A DNA stretch of 64,000 bases from an uncultured Prevotellaceae bacterium (lineage in GTDB: Bacteria; Bacteroidota; Bacteroidia; Bacteroidales; Bacteroidaceae). Of the stretch, positions 41,263 through 49,201 are shown one piece after another; position 1 is the stretch's first letter, and each line of letters begins with the position of its first letter. The position numbers were made by a program, and so were the translations under genes. The stretch covers positions 24,254 to 88,253 of the forward strand of contig CADASP010000021.1 of the NCBI GenBank assembly GCA_902790625.1, in the 5' to 3' direction. The notes beneath the pieces are model-generated. The model was given only the letters and a program-made list of their open reading frames with translations. It ran no database searches and was not told where the DNA came from.

Positions 41263-42285
41263 TTAATATGAATGGATAACACATTTCTTTCCGTCGATGA
41301 TATATAGGCCGCGCGAAGGGCGATTGACGCTCCGTCCCTGCAAGTCGTGGATACGTTGAACGTTGAATGTTGAACGTTGAACGTCGTGGATGCCGGCGGC
41401 CAGTTGTAGCGAGGCTTCCAAGTGCAGGTCTTCGGCACCACTCACCTCGGTGCTGGTCTCGCCCAGCCATCCGCAAGTCTGGTTCTGGGCCGAGTAGACG
41501 CGGACGAAGTCGGCGTGGCTGAGGCTGACGGGCTGGCGACTGATGGGGTCAACGGCCCAGTCGAGGTTGAAGCTGTTGGCGAGGGTGTCGATGTTGGGCA
41601 CGTTGTCGGCATAGCCGTAGCGCAGCGACGAGAGCACCCAGTGCTCGGGCTTCACGCTGGTTTGCACGCCGTTGCTGGGCAGCAGTGTGCCTGTGAACGT
41701 CAGTTCGCCGCCCATCCACACGGGGAAATACTCCTGCTTATGGAAATTGTTGCGTGCAACGATGCCCGTCTGTCCCCGGTTGTCGGTCCAGGGGATGTCG
41801 TGCAGCTCGCCGTCCTTGGTGTAGGTGATTTCGTAGCCATAGACCACCATGCCCACACTGTCCACGTCGGCCGAGCCAGCCAGCTCGTACCATGTGTCGT
41901 CGGGCAGATGGTTGCCGTTGGCATCCTGGCTCACCATCACGATGCCCGGCTCGCTGCCCCCGGCGTTGGCATTGCCGCCGATGTAGATGTCCATCTGACC
42001 CGCCACGTTGGCCACGGGATGGTCGAAGTGGAAGGTGACGTAGCCGCCAAAGGCACCCAGCGTTATCATCTGCCCTGCTCCACCCGCCAGCCGCTCGGTG
42101 CACTTGTAGGCCATCGTCTGCGGGGTGTCGCTTTCGTTGGCCTGCGGGAGCGTGTTGACAAACTGTCCCGGCGCAGGCACGTACTCATCGACAGCCTGGA
42201 TGTAGCGCGTTTGCGCCCCTGCGGGGCTAAATGATAAATGAAAAATGATAAATGATAAAGCTGTCAGCCACTTGGTTCGTGTCAT
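41263..42285 (-). CDS. Secreted cell-surface protein of the B12 operon, with sorting tail
   Basis: The 340-residue protein starts MTRTKWLTALSFIIFHLSFS and is followed by PAGAQT, a signal peptide. The body is a beta-sandwich-like domain (MITLGAFGGYVTFHFDHPVA, IYIGGNANAGGSEPGIVMVS, WYELAGSADVDSV) known from Bacteroides surface proteins encoded beside btuB and btuG. It ends in a type IX tail (HDLQGRSVNRPSRGLYIIDG). Its molecular role is not established; cobalamin capture is inferred. The hydrophobic core of the signal peptide and the linker before the tail are both encoded by heptamer arrays. Confidence 0.75.
   Translation of the reverse strand: MTRTKWLTALSFIIFHLSFSPAGAQTRYIQAVDEYVPAPGQFVNTLPQANESDTPQTMAYKCTERLAGGAGQMITLGAFGGYVTFHFDHPVANVAGQMDIYIGGNANAGGSEPGIVMVSQDANGNHLPDDTWYELAGSADVDSVGMVVYGYEITYTKDGELHDIPWTDNRGQTGIVARNNFHKQEYFPVWMGGELTFTGTLLPSNGVQTSVKPEHWVLSSLRYGYADNVPNIDTLANSFNLDWAVDPISRQPVSLSHADFVRVYSAQNQTCGWLGETSTEVSGAEDLHLEASLQLAAGIHDVQRSTFNVQRIHDLQGRSVNRPSRGLYIIDGKKCVIHSY
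41355..41385. repeat. Heptamers (GTTGAAC/GTTGAAT) in the 3' part of the surface-protein gene
   Basis: Four units encode DVQRSTFNVQR ahead of the sorting tail. Confidence 0.85.
42229..42258. repeat. Heptamers (AAATGAT) encoding part of a signal peptide
   Basis: Four units (AAATGAT, AAATGAA, AAATGAT, AAATGAT) encode the core LSFIIFHLSF of the signal peptide on the minus strand. Confidence 0.85.
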
Positions 42286-42301
42286 GATTAATGTTTTTGA
42301 T

Positions 42302-42329
42302 GTTCAATGTTCAATGTTCAATGTTTAAC
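42302..42329. repeat. Heptamers (GTTCAAT) at the btuG 3' end
   Basis: Three exact GTTCAAT units and a GTTTAAC variant span the 3' end of btuG and the gap to the next gene. Confidence 0.85.
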
Positions 42330-43457
42330 GTACCAGCAGGCATGGCCGGGAATGTCGCCTGTCGAAGTCTTCCACTTGAAGTTTCCTGCGGCATCGAAGC
42401 AGAAGAGCCATCCGCTGCTGACGTAGTTCGTGGCATCCATCACGTAGATGTCGCCCGTCTGCGGGTGCACCATCAGGCCGTAGGGCGTCTCTATCTGCTC
42501 GGCGTTTTTCACTGTCTGGGTGCTGAGCAGCTGGGTGCTGCGCGTGTCAATCACTCCAAAGTTGGTCTTTTGGTTCCAGTCGCCATCGTAGCTGGCTCCC
42601 ACGTAGCAGAGCGAGTCGCCGCGAAAGGCCATGTCGCTCACGGGCACGTCGATGGTGCTGGCCAGCGCCATGCGTCCGTTGCCGTCCTTGCGCAGCAGGA
42701 AGAGTCGCGACGGGTTGTCGCCGTAGTCGCCGCGCGAGCTCACCCACAGCTGGCCGTGGCGGTCGGCGCGCAGACGAAACAGGTTGGGGGCCACCTCTAT
42801 CTTGCGCTCCTCGCTGAAGGTCGCCAGGTCGATGACGCTCACCGTGTGGTCGTAGCCCTTCCCCTGCATGGCGCTGTAGCCGCCGCTGTTGGCCACGTAG
42901 AGCTTTCCGTCGACGATGGCCATCTCCTCAGGCTGATAGCCCACGGTGACACGTCCCACGACGCTCAGCGAGAGGGTGTCAATCTTATAGACGCTGCCCA
43001 GCACCGACGCGGCGCCATTCTGTCCCACGTAGCTGGAGACGTAGGCATAGCCGCCGTCGAAGGCCAGATAGCGACAGTTGGGCACGTCGACGTGTCCTAT
43101 CGAGAAGGCCGAGTCGGCGGTGCACACCTCCACCTTGTTCGAGCTGTTGATGACGAGCCACAGGCGGCTGCCGTAGATTTTGCAGTCGTTGCCCACGTCG
43201 CCCAGCTCCTTCACCTGCTGCGGGTTGCGCGAGGGGAAGATGTTCTTATGGTAGTTGCCCGTGTGCAGGTCGAGGTAGTCGAGCGTGGCCTTGTTCGAAC
43301 CCATGTTGCCTTCGCACAGCACATACATGCCTAAATAGTCGGTCACGTTGCTGTCGCCCGTTTCGTCGATGGTGGGTTGCACCACCTCGTTGTCTTCGCG
43401 GCAGCTACAGAGCAGCGCTGTGCTAATGAATAATAAATAAAGAATAATTCGTGTCAT
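42318..43457 (-). CDS. btuG: BtuG-type cobalamin-binding surface lipoprotein
   Basis: BtuG is a surface-exposed lipoprotein that captures vitamin B12 with very high affinity and passes it to BtuB. The 379-residue protein has a lipobox (STALLCSC) and YncE/beta-propeller repeats: YVLCEGNMGSNKATLDYLDL, LYVANSGGYSAMQGKGYDHT, VSVIDLATFSEERKIEVAPN, LWVSSRGDYGDNPSRLFLL and TPYGLMVHPQTGDIYVMDAT. GNMGSN-type starts are typical of BtuG. It lies directly downstream of the TonB receptor and upstream of the surface proteins, all behind the cobalamin riboswitch. Confidence 0.88.
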   Translation of the reverse strand: MTRIILYLLFISTALLCSCREDNEVVQPTIDETGDSNVTDYLGMYVLCEGNMGSNKATLDYLDLHTGNYHKNIFPSRNPQQVKELGDVGNDCKIYGSRLWLVINSSNKVEVCTADSAFSIGHVDVPNCRYLAFDGGYAYVSSYVGQNGAASVLGSVYKIDTLSLSVVGRVTVGYQPEEMAIVDGKLYVANSGGYSAMQGKGYDHTVSVIDLATFSEERKIEVAPNLFRLRADRHGQLWVSSRGDYGDNPSRLFLLRKDGNGRMALASTIDVPVSDMAFRGDSLCYVGASYDGDWNQKTNFGVIDTRSTQLLSTQTVKNAEQIETPYGLMVHPQTGDIYVMDATNYVSSGWLFCFDAAGNFKWKTSTGDIPGHACWYVKH

Positions 43458-43543
43458 TCGTCCAATTCGTTTAATTCGTCCAATTCGTTGTCTTCAACAC
43501 TCCGTTGTTTTATAATTCGTTTAATTCGTAAAATTCGTTGTCT
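43455..43543. repeat. Nonamer repeats (CCAATTCGT/TTAATTCGT) between btuB and btuG
   Basis: Imperfect 9-base units built on AATTCGT occupy the gap between the two genes. Similar units occur near 27300-27350 and 27545-27610. Confidence 0.8.
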
Positions 43544-45549
43544 TAGAAGCTGAGTTCCACGCTCACGGCAGCGTTGCGTCCTGGCATGGGATAGTTGCTG
43601 ATGACGTCGTATTGCTGGTTCAGCAGGTTGTTCACCTCGGCCATCACGCGCCATTCAGTTCCTCGCCAGTTCACCTTCCAGCTGGCCGCGATGTCGCTGG
43701 TGTACCAGGGCTGCACATAGTTGTAGGCAATGTTCTCCTGTTCGTTCCATCGCTTGCCGGTGTAGAGGAAACTGTAGTTCAGCGTGAGCTGCCGCCACTG
43801 CACGCCCACGATGGCCGTGGCACTGTGGCGGGGGATGTAGGGAATCTGGTGGCGATAGAAAGGCTTACTGCTGTCGGTGACGTCGATGGCTCGCTGCCAG
43901 GTGTATTGGGCGCGGAGGGTGGCCACGCAGTCGGACCACAGACGGCCGCTGGCCTCGGCCACCACGTCGAGACCGCGAATGTCGACACGCCCCAGGTTGA
44001 GCATCGTCCATCGGAACTGCTGGCCCTTGGGGTAGGCGATGATCTTGTCGCGTACCTTATTATAATATATGTCGGCCTGTAGGGCGGCGTGGGCCAGGAA
44101 CCCTTGCTCATGGTGCTTCGATGCCACCACGCCGAGGTCGAACTGCGTGGCTTTCTCAGGGCGCAGGGCGGCGTTGCCCAGCTCCGTATAGTAGAGGTCG
44201 TTGAAGGTAGGCATGCGGAAGCTCTGCTTGGCAAAGGCCCGCAGGCAGAGCCATCGGGCGTGGCTCAGGGGATAGACGCTCACGAAGCATGCCGGCGTGA
44301 GGCGGTCAACATGCTTGGTGGTGCCGTTGCCGGTGCGGTCGTGCACGTAGGTCTCCACTATCGAGGCCTGTGCCTTCAGGTGTCGGTAGTCAACGGCGGT
44401 GGCCACCGAGAGGGCGTGGGTGAAGCGCACGGGTGTCTGTGCCGTGCCGCCTATGCGATAGGCGTCGCTATGCAGTCGGTTCCAGCGCAGGTCGTAGGCC
44501 AGCGAGGCGCTCCAGTTGGGCAACAGCTCCACCACGTTGGCCGTCGAGAGGTAGGCCTCCTGTTGGCGATAGCGGTTGTCGACGGGCAGGATGGTGGAGT
44601 CGCGGTTCACGTAGTGTGTGCGATAGAAGGCGTACTTGGCCAGCCACTTTGTGCTGAACACGTTGCCTATCGACCGCTGCCACTGCCCCTGCACGAAGGT
44701 GTTGAAGTCGCCTTGCCGCTCGCCGCGCCGCCACACGTTGTTGACGATGGCACCGGGGATGCCGCGCCGCGAGTGGTAGAGGTAGCCCTTCAGCATCCAC
44801 GTGCCTTGCGCCAGCGTGCCGTGCAGGTTGGCCTCGGCGCGTGCGGCATGGATGTCGCCATTCTGCCTGACGGCGGTGGTGTCCCAGGCGGTGGTGCCGT
44901 CGAGGTTCTTGCGCCGATAGCGGAAGTGGTACTTGCCGCTGGCATTGAGCGCATCGGCACTGATGCCAAAGCAGAGGCTATCGCCTAACTGTTGCTCGTA
45001 GAGTGCCGAGAAGCGCAGCAGGTCGCTGGCGCCATACTTCAGCTTCGCCTTCCAGTTCTGGCGCTTGCCTTCGGCAAAGCGGGGCCTACGGGTGCGGATA
45101 TACACCGACGAGGCCGAGGCGAAGTCGCTGGCAGCTTGGAAGATGGCGCTCTTCTGTCCGTTGTATAGGCTGATCTCGTCGACATTGTCTAACGAGAACT
45201 GCCCCAGGTCAATCTGCCCGTTCTGTGCGTTGCCCAGCACGATGCCATCGTAGCTCACCCCCAGGTGGTTGGTGCCCATCGAGCGCACGTCGACCGTCTT
45301 CACGCCGCCCACGCCGCCATAGTCCTTCAGCTGCACGCCGGCGAAATAGCGCATGGCATCGGCCACGCTGTGGGCCGACAGGCGGCTGAGCTGCTCGCCG
45401 TCGAGCTTCTGCGAGGGGATGACTTCGCGGTAGGTGAGCTTCGATGTCACCACCACCTCGCTGATATGCAGCGTGGTGTCAGTCTGTGCCCAGCCGTTCA
45501 GCATCACGGCCGCACACAGGCAGGTAGCAATGATGTGCAGTTTGCCCAT
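43543..45549 (-). CDS. btuB: TonB-dependent cobalamin receptor BtuB
   Basis: BtuB is the outer-membrane TonB-dependent channel for cobalamin. The 668-residue protein has a signal peptide (MGKLHIIATCLCAAVMLNGWAQ) read in parts, a plug domain (LSRLSAHSVADAMRYFAGVQ, VDVRSMGTNHLGVSYDGIVL), and a 22-strand-type barrel ending in VSVELSF with a terminal Phe. No long N-terminal carboxypeptidase-like extension is present, unlike SusC. The gene is first in the operon behind a cobalamin riboswitch. ATG 45549 was preferred over 45561. Confidence 0.93.
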   Translation of the reverse strand: MGKLHIIATCLCAAVMLNGWAQTDTTLHISEVVVTSKLTYREVIPSQKLDGEQLSRLSAHSVADAMRYFAGVQLKDYGGVGGVKTVDVRSMGTNHLGVSYDGIVLGNAQNGQIDLGQFSLDNVDEISLYNGQKSAIFQAASDFASASSVYIRTRRPRFAEGKRQNWKAKLKYGASDLLRFSALYEQQLGDSLCFGISADALNASGKYHFRYRRKNLDGTTAWDTTAVRQNGDIHAARAEANLHGTLAQGTWMLKGYLYHSRRGIPGAIVNNVWRRGERQGDFNTFVQGQWQRSIGNVFSTKWLAKYAFYRTHYVNRDSTILPVDNRYRQQEAYLSTANVVELLPNWSASLAYDLRWNRLHSDAYRIGGTAQTPVRFTHALSVATAVDYRHLKAQASIVETYVHDRTGNGTTKHVDRLTPACFVSVYPLSHARWLCLRAFAKQSFRMPTFNDLYYTELGNAALRPEKATQFDLGVVASKHHEQGFLAHAALQADIYYNKVRDKIIAYPKGQQFRWTMLNLGRVDIRGLDVVAEASGRLWSDCVATLRAQYTWQRAIDVTDSSKPFYRHQIPYIPRHSATAIVGVQWRQLTLNYSFLYTGKRWNEQENIAYNYVQPWYTSDIAASWKVNWRGTEWRVMAEVNNLLNQQYDVISNYPMPGRNAAVSVELSF

Positions 45550-45599
45550 ATAGCAACACAATCGTTTTGCCCTGCTGTCCTAACCCCAGAGGAATGTGC

Positions 45600-45785
45600 A
45601 GTGGCATCAACGCTGCGGCAGGTCTTCTGACTCGTCGCCGGCAGCAAGCGTCTTCCCGACAATCTCAGTGACACGATATGCTTGCTCCTTTACACAGAAA
45701 GTGGCGACTCACAGCTGCGGGACAGTCGGGGACTTGCACCCCGTTCCCTATTAATCGGCCAGGCCGAACCGCATGTTAGTGACTG
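45600..45785 (-). promoter_or_regulatory. Cobalamin (B12) riboswitch
   Basis: Read on the minus strand, the leader shows GGTTCGGCC, TTAATAGGGAA, GGTGCAAGTCCCCGACTG, CCCGCAGCTGTGA, and the B12 box AGTCAGAAGACCTGCC (45632-45617). These are the conserved core elements of the AdoCbl class. A -7 box lies directly upstream and btuB begins about 50 bases downstream. Cobalamin binding should lower expression of the whole uptake operon, probably by hiding the btuB ribosome-binding region. Confidence 0.95.
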
Positions 45786-45793
45786 CAAAGGTA
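45786..45793 (-). promoter_or_regulatory. -7 box of the B12 uptake operon
   Basis: TACCTTTG on the minus strand, directly before the riboswitch. Confidence 0.7.
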
Positions 45794-45860
45794 CGGCAAA
45801 AATAGCAAATGGATGCCCATTCGCATGATAATTATTGTTAAAACGCACTTTTGGTTGACG

Positions 45861-45973
45861 CTACAGGGGCGCTCACAATAGCCCTAGAGGGGCGACAGAA
45901 TATAGGCAGGGGCACCGCCCCTGTAAAATCCCCAGAGGAGTGGTAGGATATTCCGTCGCCTCTCCGGGGCTTC
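45861..45973. repeat. GC-rich intergenic element with nested hairpins
   Basis: CAGGGGCACCGCCCCTG forms one hairpin; CCCCAGAGG and CCTCTCCGGGG flank a second. CTACAGGGGCG, CTAGAGGGGCGAC and GTCGCCTCTCCGGGG show related motifs in both orientations. No gene is present. Confidence 0.55.
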
Positions 45974-46027
45974 TACTGCACCAATCTCGCCCAGATTTTT
46001 ATCAGCTATTTTACGATGTGTAATAAT

Positions 46028-46188
46028 AAAATAATTATTTGGGACGATTTCTGTAATTATATGGAAACGAATTTGGATAAAGTGAATAATTCTTTCCACG
46101 AATAAGAATAATAATTATTTTAATTCGTGAGTTAAATTATTCACATTATTCAAATTCGTTTCGATAATTCGTCCTCGCGCGACCTATG
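46028..46188. repeat. MITE-like hairpin element, copy 1
   Basis: GAAACGAATTT and onward (46064-46090) pairs with the arm ending AAATTCGTTTC (about 46136-46162), and an inner stem CACGAAT/ATTCGTG lies within. The flanks AAATAATTATTTGGGACG and CGACCTATG are shared with 47956-48111. Confidence 0.75.
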
Positions 46189-46271
46189 GTCGCTTGCAAA
46201 GCGAGAAGTTATTCTAAAAATATTACTGTGCAATTTACTATTTGATGCGTTTTTTTTCTTGTGCCTGTGGC

Positions 46272-47363
46272 TCATCGCACCACCTGCTTCCGCCTGTCTT
46301 TGATGTATGCACCGTGCTGCGGCTTACCGCTGAGGCGGCGGCCCTGCAGGTCGAACACTGGCTCACGGCCTGTTGCGGCATCTTGCTTTGCCGTATTCAC
46401 ACCAGTAGTAACTTCCAGCTCCACATCTATCACGCTGAAGATGCCATCCTCGAACTTCAGCAGCATTGCGTCGGTGCCTACGTAGATGGCTTCGTCGTCG
46501 ATGTCGAGGCACGACCAACGCCTCGACTCGAACTCGCAGGGATAGGTGGTGTACTCACCGTCGTTCATCTTCAGCAGTGGGCCATTGGCACATGCCATCC
46601 ATAGCTGCTGTTGCGAGTCGAAGGCCATGTCGTAGCCGAAGTTTTCGCATTCGTAAATCGTCGACACCTCGTCGTTGAGAAGCCTGATCAGACGGCCATC
46701 AGCAGTGGAGTACCATACACCACCCTCGTCGTCGGCTGCCAAGGAGTAAACCCACGCTCTCGGCAGTTGGTCGTTCTCCTTGAACATGTAATGAGCCCCA
46801 TCCTGCTCATTGTATTTGACCAACGACATGGTGGTAGGTATCGTTCTCCATCTTCCTATCCACGCCGTACCGTTGGTGTCAATGCACATGGAGGGGAACC
46901 CGCCATAGTAATCGCCTCCAAAGTTTGAAATGGCGCAGAATCCCTCCAAGTCAACAATGACGCCCGTCGTTCCCATGCACACATACACTCTGTTGTTTGG
47001 GGCGAAGACAATATTTGAGATGGGGTTGCCGCCGGGGCTTAACTCCTTTTCGCGAGACCAGTTGAGCAGTTTTCCATCGGCTGTCCCAACCCATAAATCT
47101 CCATTGTGGCACCCCAGCGATATGGGGTCGGCAGAAAGAAGCCCCTCTCCGTTCTGATAAACGGTCTTTGCGCCCGTAGCCTTGTTGATTACTACAAGGC
47201 CCCCTTGCTTGGCCACATAAATGTTGTCGCCATCATGCGCGATGTCATATATACCACTCTTATAGTTAGACTCAGATCCATAAGCAAAGAAGGGGTAGTA
47301 GGCCGACACCGACACGCTGAATGCCAGCGCCATCAGCATTCCAAGAATTCGTTTCGTTTTCAT
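46272..47363 (-). CDS. Secreted beta-propeller protein with type IX secretion tail
   Basis: The 363-residue protein has a signal peptide (MKTKRILGMLMALAFSVSVS). About six short repeats of the two-component-regulator-propeller kind follow: GIYDIAHDGDNIYVAKQGGL, NGDLWVGTADGKLLNW, GGVWYSTADGRLIRLLND, QQLWMACANGPLLKMNDG. The C-terminus is a sorting tail (FDLQGRRLSGKPQHGAYIKD). It has no transmembrane segment or kinase part, so it looks like a free sensor-type propeller. Binding partner unknown. Hairpin element copies lie on both sides of the gene. Confidence 0.72.
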   Translation of the reverse strand: MKTKRILGMLMALAFSVSVSAYYPFFAYGSESNYKSGIYDIAHDGDNIYVAKQGGLVVINKATGAKTVYQNGEGLLSADPISLGCHNGDLWVGTADGKLLNWSREKELSPGGNPISNIVFAPNNRVYVCMGTTGVIVDLEGFCAISNFGGDYYGGFPSMCIDTNGTAWIGRWRTIPTTMSLVKYNEQDGAHYMFKENDQLPRAWVYSLAADDEGGVWYSTADGRLIRLLNDEVSTIYECENFGYDMAFDSQQQLWMACANGPLLKMNDGEYTTYPCEFESRRWSCLDIDDEAIYVGTDAMLLKFEDGIFSVIDVELEVTTGVNTAKQDAATGREPVFDLQGRRLSGKPQHGAYIKDRRKQVVR

Positions 47364-47411
47364 AAGCGATTATTAATAGTTACTCATTATTACTTTTTTG
47401 CAAATCTTCTG

Positions 47412-47444
47412 CAAAGATAGGCAAAAAACACGATACCACGCAAA
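47412..47444 (-). promoter_or_regulatory. Promoter of the secreted propeller gene
   Basis: On the minus strand, TTTG (47444-47441), a 21-base spacer and TATCTTTG (47419-47412). Confidence 0.7.
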
Positions 47445-47469
47445 TAATAAAGACAATAATTTTTATTGC

Positions 47470-47676
47470 TCAACTTGGTCGAATTTGATACGTACCATGT
47501 CGGTCGAAGTATTCGGCGAGGGCGAGGGCCAGCGAGTCGTTGGTCATCAGGCTGTCGGCCACGTTCTGGCGTTCCAGCTCTTCCAATTGGGCGAGCATTT
47601 CGCTGTGGCGGCCACTGGTGCAGGAGGCCAGCAGAAGGGCCGCGAGTACATATAATATAATAATGAGTCGATTCAT
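47470..47676 (-). pseudogene. Truncated small lipoprotein, second family member
   Basis: The 68-residue product starts MNRLIIILYVLAALLLASCT (lipobox LASC), continues GRHSEMLAQLEELERQN and ends LALAEYFDRHGTYQIRPS. The first part parallels the fragment at 28025. From memory, intact Prevotella relatives read FDRHGTPNER and go on into TPR-like repeats, so the end here looks broken; this was not checked. The -7 box ends five bases before the ATG, so the mRNA should be leaderless or nearly so. An intact small lipoprotein is the alternative. Confidence 0.55.
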
Positions 47677-47681
47677 AGGCG

Positions 47682-47713
47682 CAAAGTTAGCAAAAAAGAA
47701 CGAAACCGACAAA
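47682..47713 (-). promoter_or_regulatory. Promoter of the small lipoprotein fragment
   Basis: On the minus strand, TTTG (47713-47710), a 20-base spacer and TAACTTTG (47689-47682), followed after five bases by the ATG. Confidence 0.75.
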
Positions 47714-47802
47714 GAAAAACCAACATTTCCTTGAAACAAAACGAAGGTCTACAGCAAGGCCCTATCGACCTTGAAAATTTGGATCGCGACTTTTTGAAAA
47801 AA

Positions 47803-47832
47803 GGCGTTGACTTTTTGAAAAAAGTCAACGCC
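47803..47832. repeat. Perfect 14-bp inverted repeat GGCGTTGACTTTTT
   Basis: GGCGTTGACTTTTT (47803-47816) and AAAAAGTCAACGCC (47819-47832) are separated by two bases. The same core occurs at 1954-1967 and 11344-11357. Confidence 0.8.
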
Positions 47833-47955
47833 AAATTTTTGTTCCAAGCCTTGGAGTTTTTTCAACCTGTGCGGTAGGAAAAGGAAACAAGTGACAGAGA
47901 TAGAAGAAAGCTCGTTTTTGGAGCAATTGCGGATATCCCTGATTAACTAATAATC

Positions 47956-48111
47956 AAATAATTATTTGGGACGATTTCTGTTTTTTTACGGAAACGAATT
48001 TGAATAATGTGAATAATCAAAATCACGAATTTAAATAATTATTATATTCGTGGAAAGAATTATTCATATTATTCATATTCGTTTCGAAAACTTCGACCCG
48101 CTCGACCTATA
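47956..48111. repeat. MITE-like hairpin element, copy 2
   Basis: GGAAACGAATT at 47990 and onward pairs with the arm ending TATTCGTTTC near 48085, over about 27 bases with two mismatches. Flanks and inner stem match copy 1 at 46028-46188. Confidence 0.75.
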
Positions 48112-48179
48112 GGGTGGGCTTGATTGCATTTCGTAGAAAGAATAGGTCGTTTTTCCTTGGTTTGTTCGCATAAAATGAT

Positions 48180-48187
48180 TAACTTTG
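48180..48187 (+). promoter_or_regulatory. -7 box of the first GH43 gene
   Basis: TAACTTTG overlaps an in-frame ATG at 48185, which supports the downstream start at 48212. Confidence 0.7.
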
Positions 48188-48211
48188 CCGACGAGAACTA
48201 AAACCGATACA

Positions 48212-49201
48212 ATGAAGAAACTATTGACACTCTGCCTCCTCGCCATCTTTGGCCTGACGACGGCTTCGGCGCAACGGATGATGCGCGCCAGAAAGGACAT
48301 CCCGCTCGACTCCATCCGCCTGAGCGACCCTGCCATACTGGCTGACAAGAAAACCAACCTCTACTACATGACCGGCACGGGCGGCATGATGTGGCGCAGC
48401 GCCGACCTCAGGCTGTGGGAAGGCCCCTTCCGCGTGACGGAATTCGAAGCCGACTCGTGGATGGGACCGCGGCCGATGATATGGGCGGCGGAGCTGCACC
48501 AGACAGGCGACAACTGGTACTACTACTTTGCCACGTTTACGAATCAGACGGTGAAGATCGACACCGTGCGTGGCAACGTCATCGAGCGGCGAGCCTCGCA
48601 GGTGCTTCGCGCCGACAACCCCATGGGACCATATCGTGCCTTCGGCGATGCCACCTATCTGCCCGCCGACCGCCCCACGCTCGACGGCACCTTCTGGCGC
48701 GACCGCGACGGCAAGCCCTACCTCGTCTTCTGCGGCGAGTGGTTGCAGAACTGGAACGGAACCATTGAGAAGATTGAGCTGAAGCCCGACCTCAGCGGCA
48801 CGGTTGGCGAGCCGAAGGTGCTCTTCCGTGCCAGCGACTCACCATGGAGCCGCGAGAAGGACGAACACGGCAACATCACCTGGAACAAGGTCACCGACGG
48901 ACCGTATCTCTTCCGCACAGCGACAGGTCGCCTTGGCATGGTGTGGACATCGTGGGTCTACGATGTCTACACGCAGGGTGTGGCCTACAGCGAGAGCGGC
49001 ACCCTCGATGGGCCGTGGACGCAGGAGCCTGAACCCATCACACCGCCGGGCTACGGCCACTCGATGCTCTTTCAGCGCTTCGATGGCCAGTGGATGATGT
49101 CGGTGCATTATCACCAGAAGGATGCCCGAGGACGGACGGTGCGCACGCCCCACCTGTTCGAGGTGGACCTGAGCGGCGACAAACTCGTCGTGAAAAGGTA
49201 G
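48212..49201 (+). CDS. Glycoside hydrolase family 43 protein
   Basis: The 329-residue protein has a signal peptide (MKKLLTLCLLAIFGLTTASA). It shows the GH43 five-bladed propeller pattern: the catalytic-base Asp in IRLSDPAILADKKTNLYYMT (read in parts), MIWAAELHQTGDNWYYYFAT, and the acid Glu region DGTFWRDRDGKPYLVFCGEW. KVTDGPYLFRTATGRLGMVW is a later blade. Arabinofuranosidase or xylosidase activity is likely but the subfamily cannot be fixed by eye. It is transcribed alone. Confidence 0.83.
   Translation: MKKLLTLCLLAIFGLTTASAQRMMRARKDIPLDSIRLSDPAILADKKTNLYYMTGTGGMMWRSADLRLWEGPFRVTEFEADSWMGPRPMIWAAELHQTGDNWYYYFATFTNQTVKIDTVRGNVIERRASQVLRADNPMGPYRAFGDATYLPADRPTLDGTFWRDRDGKPYLVFCGEWLQNWNGTIEKIELKPDLSGTVGEPKVLFRASDSPWSREKDEHGNITWNKVTDGPYLFRTATGRLGMVWTSWVYDVYTQGVAYSESGTLDGPWTQEPEPITPPGYGHSMLFQRFDGQWMMSVHYHQKDARGRTVRTPHLFEVDLSGDKLVVKR

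Noticed and set aside
48185..48211. Upstream ATG of the first GH43 gene
   Set aside because: It overlaps the -7 box; the signal peptide begins at 48212.
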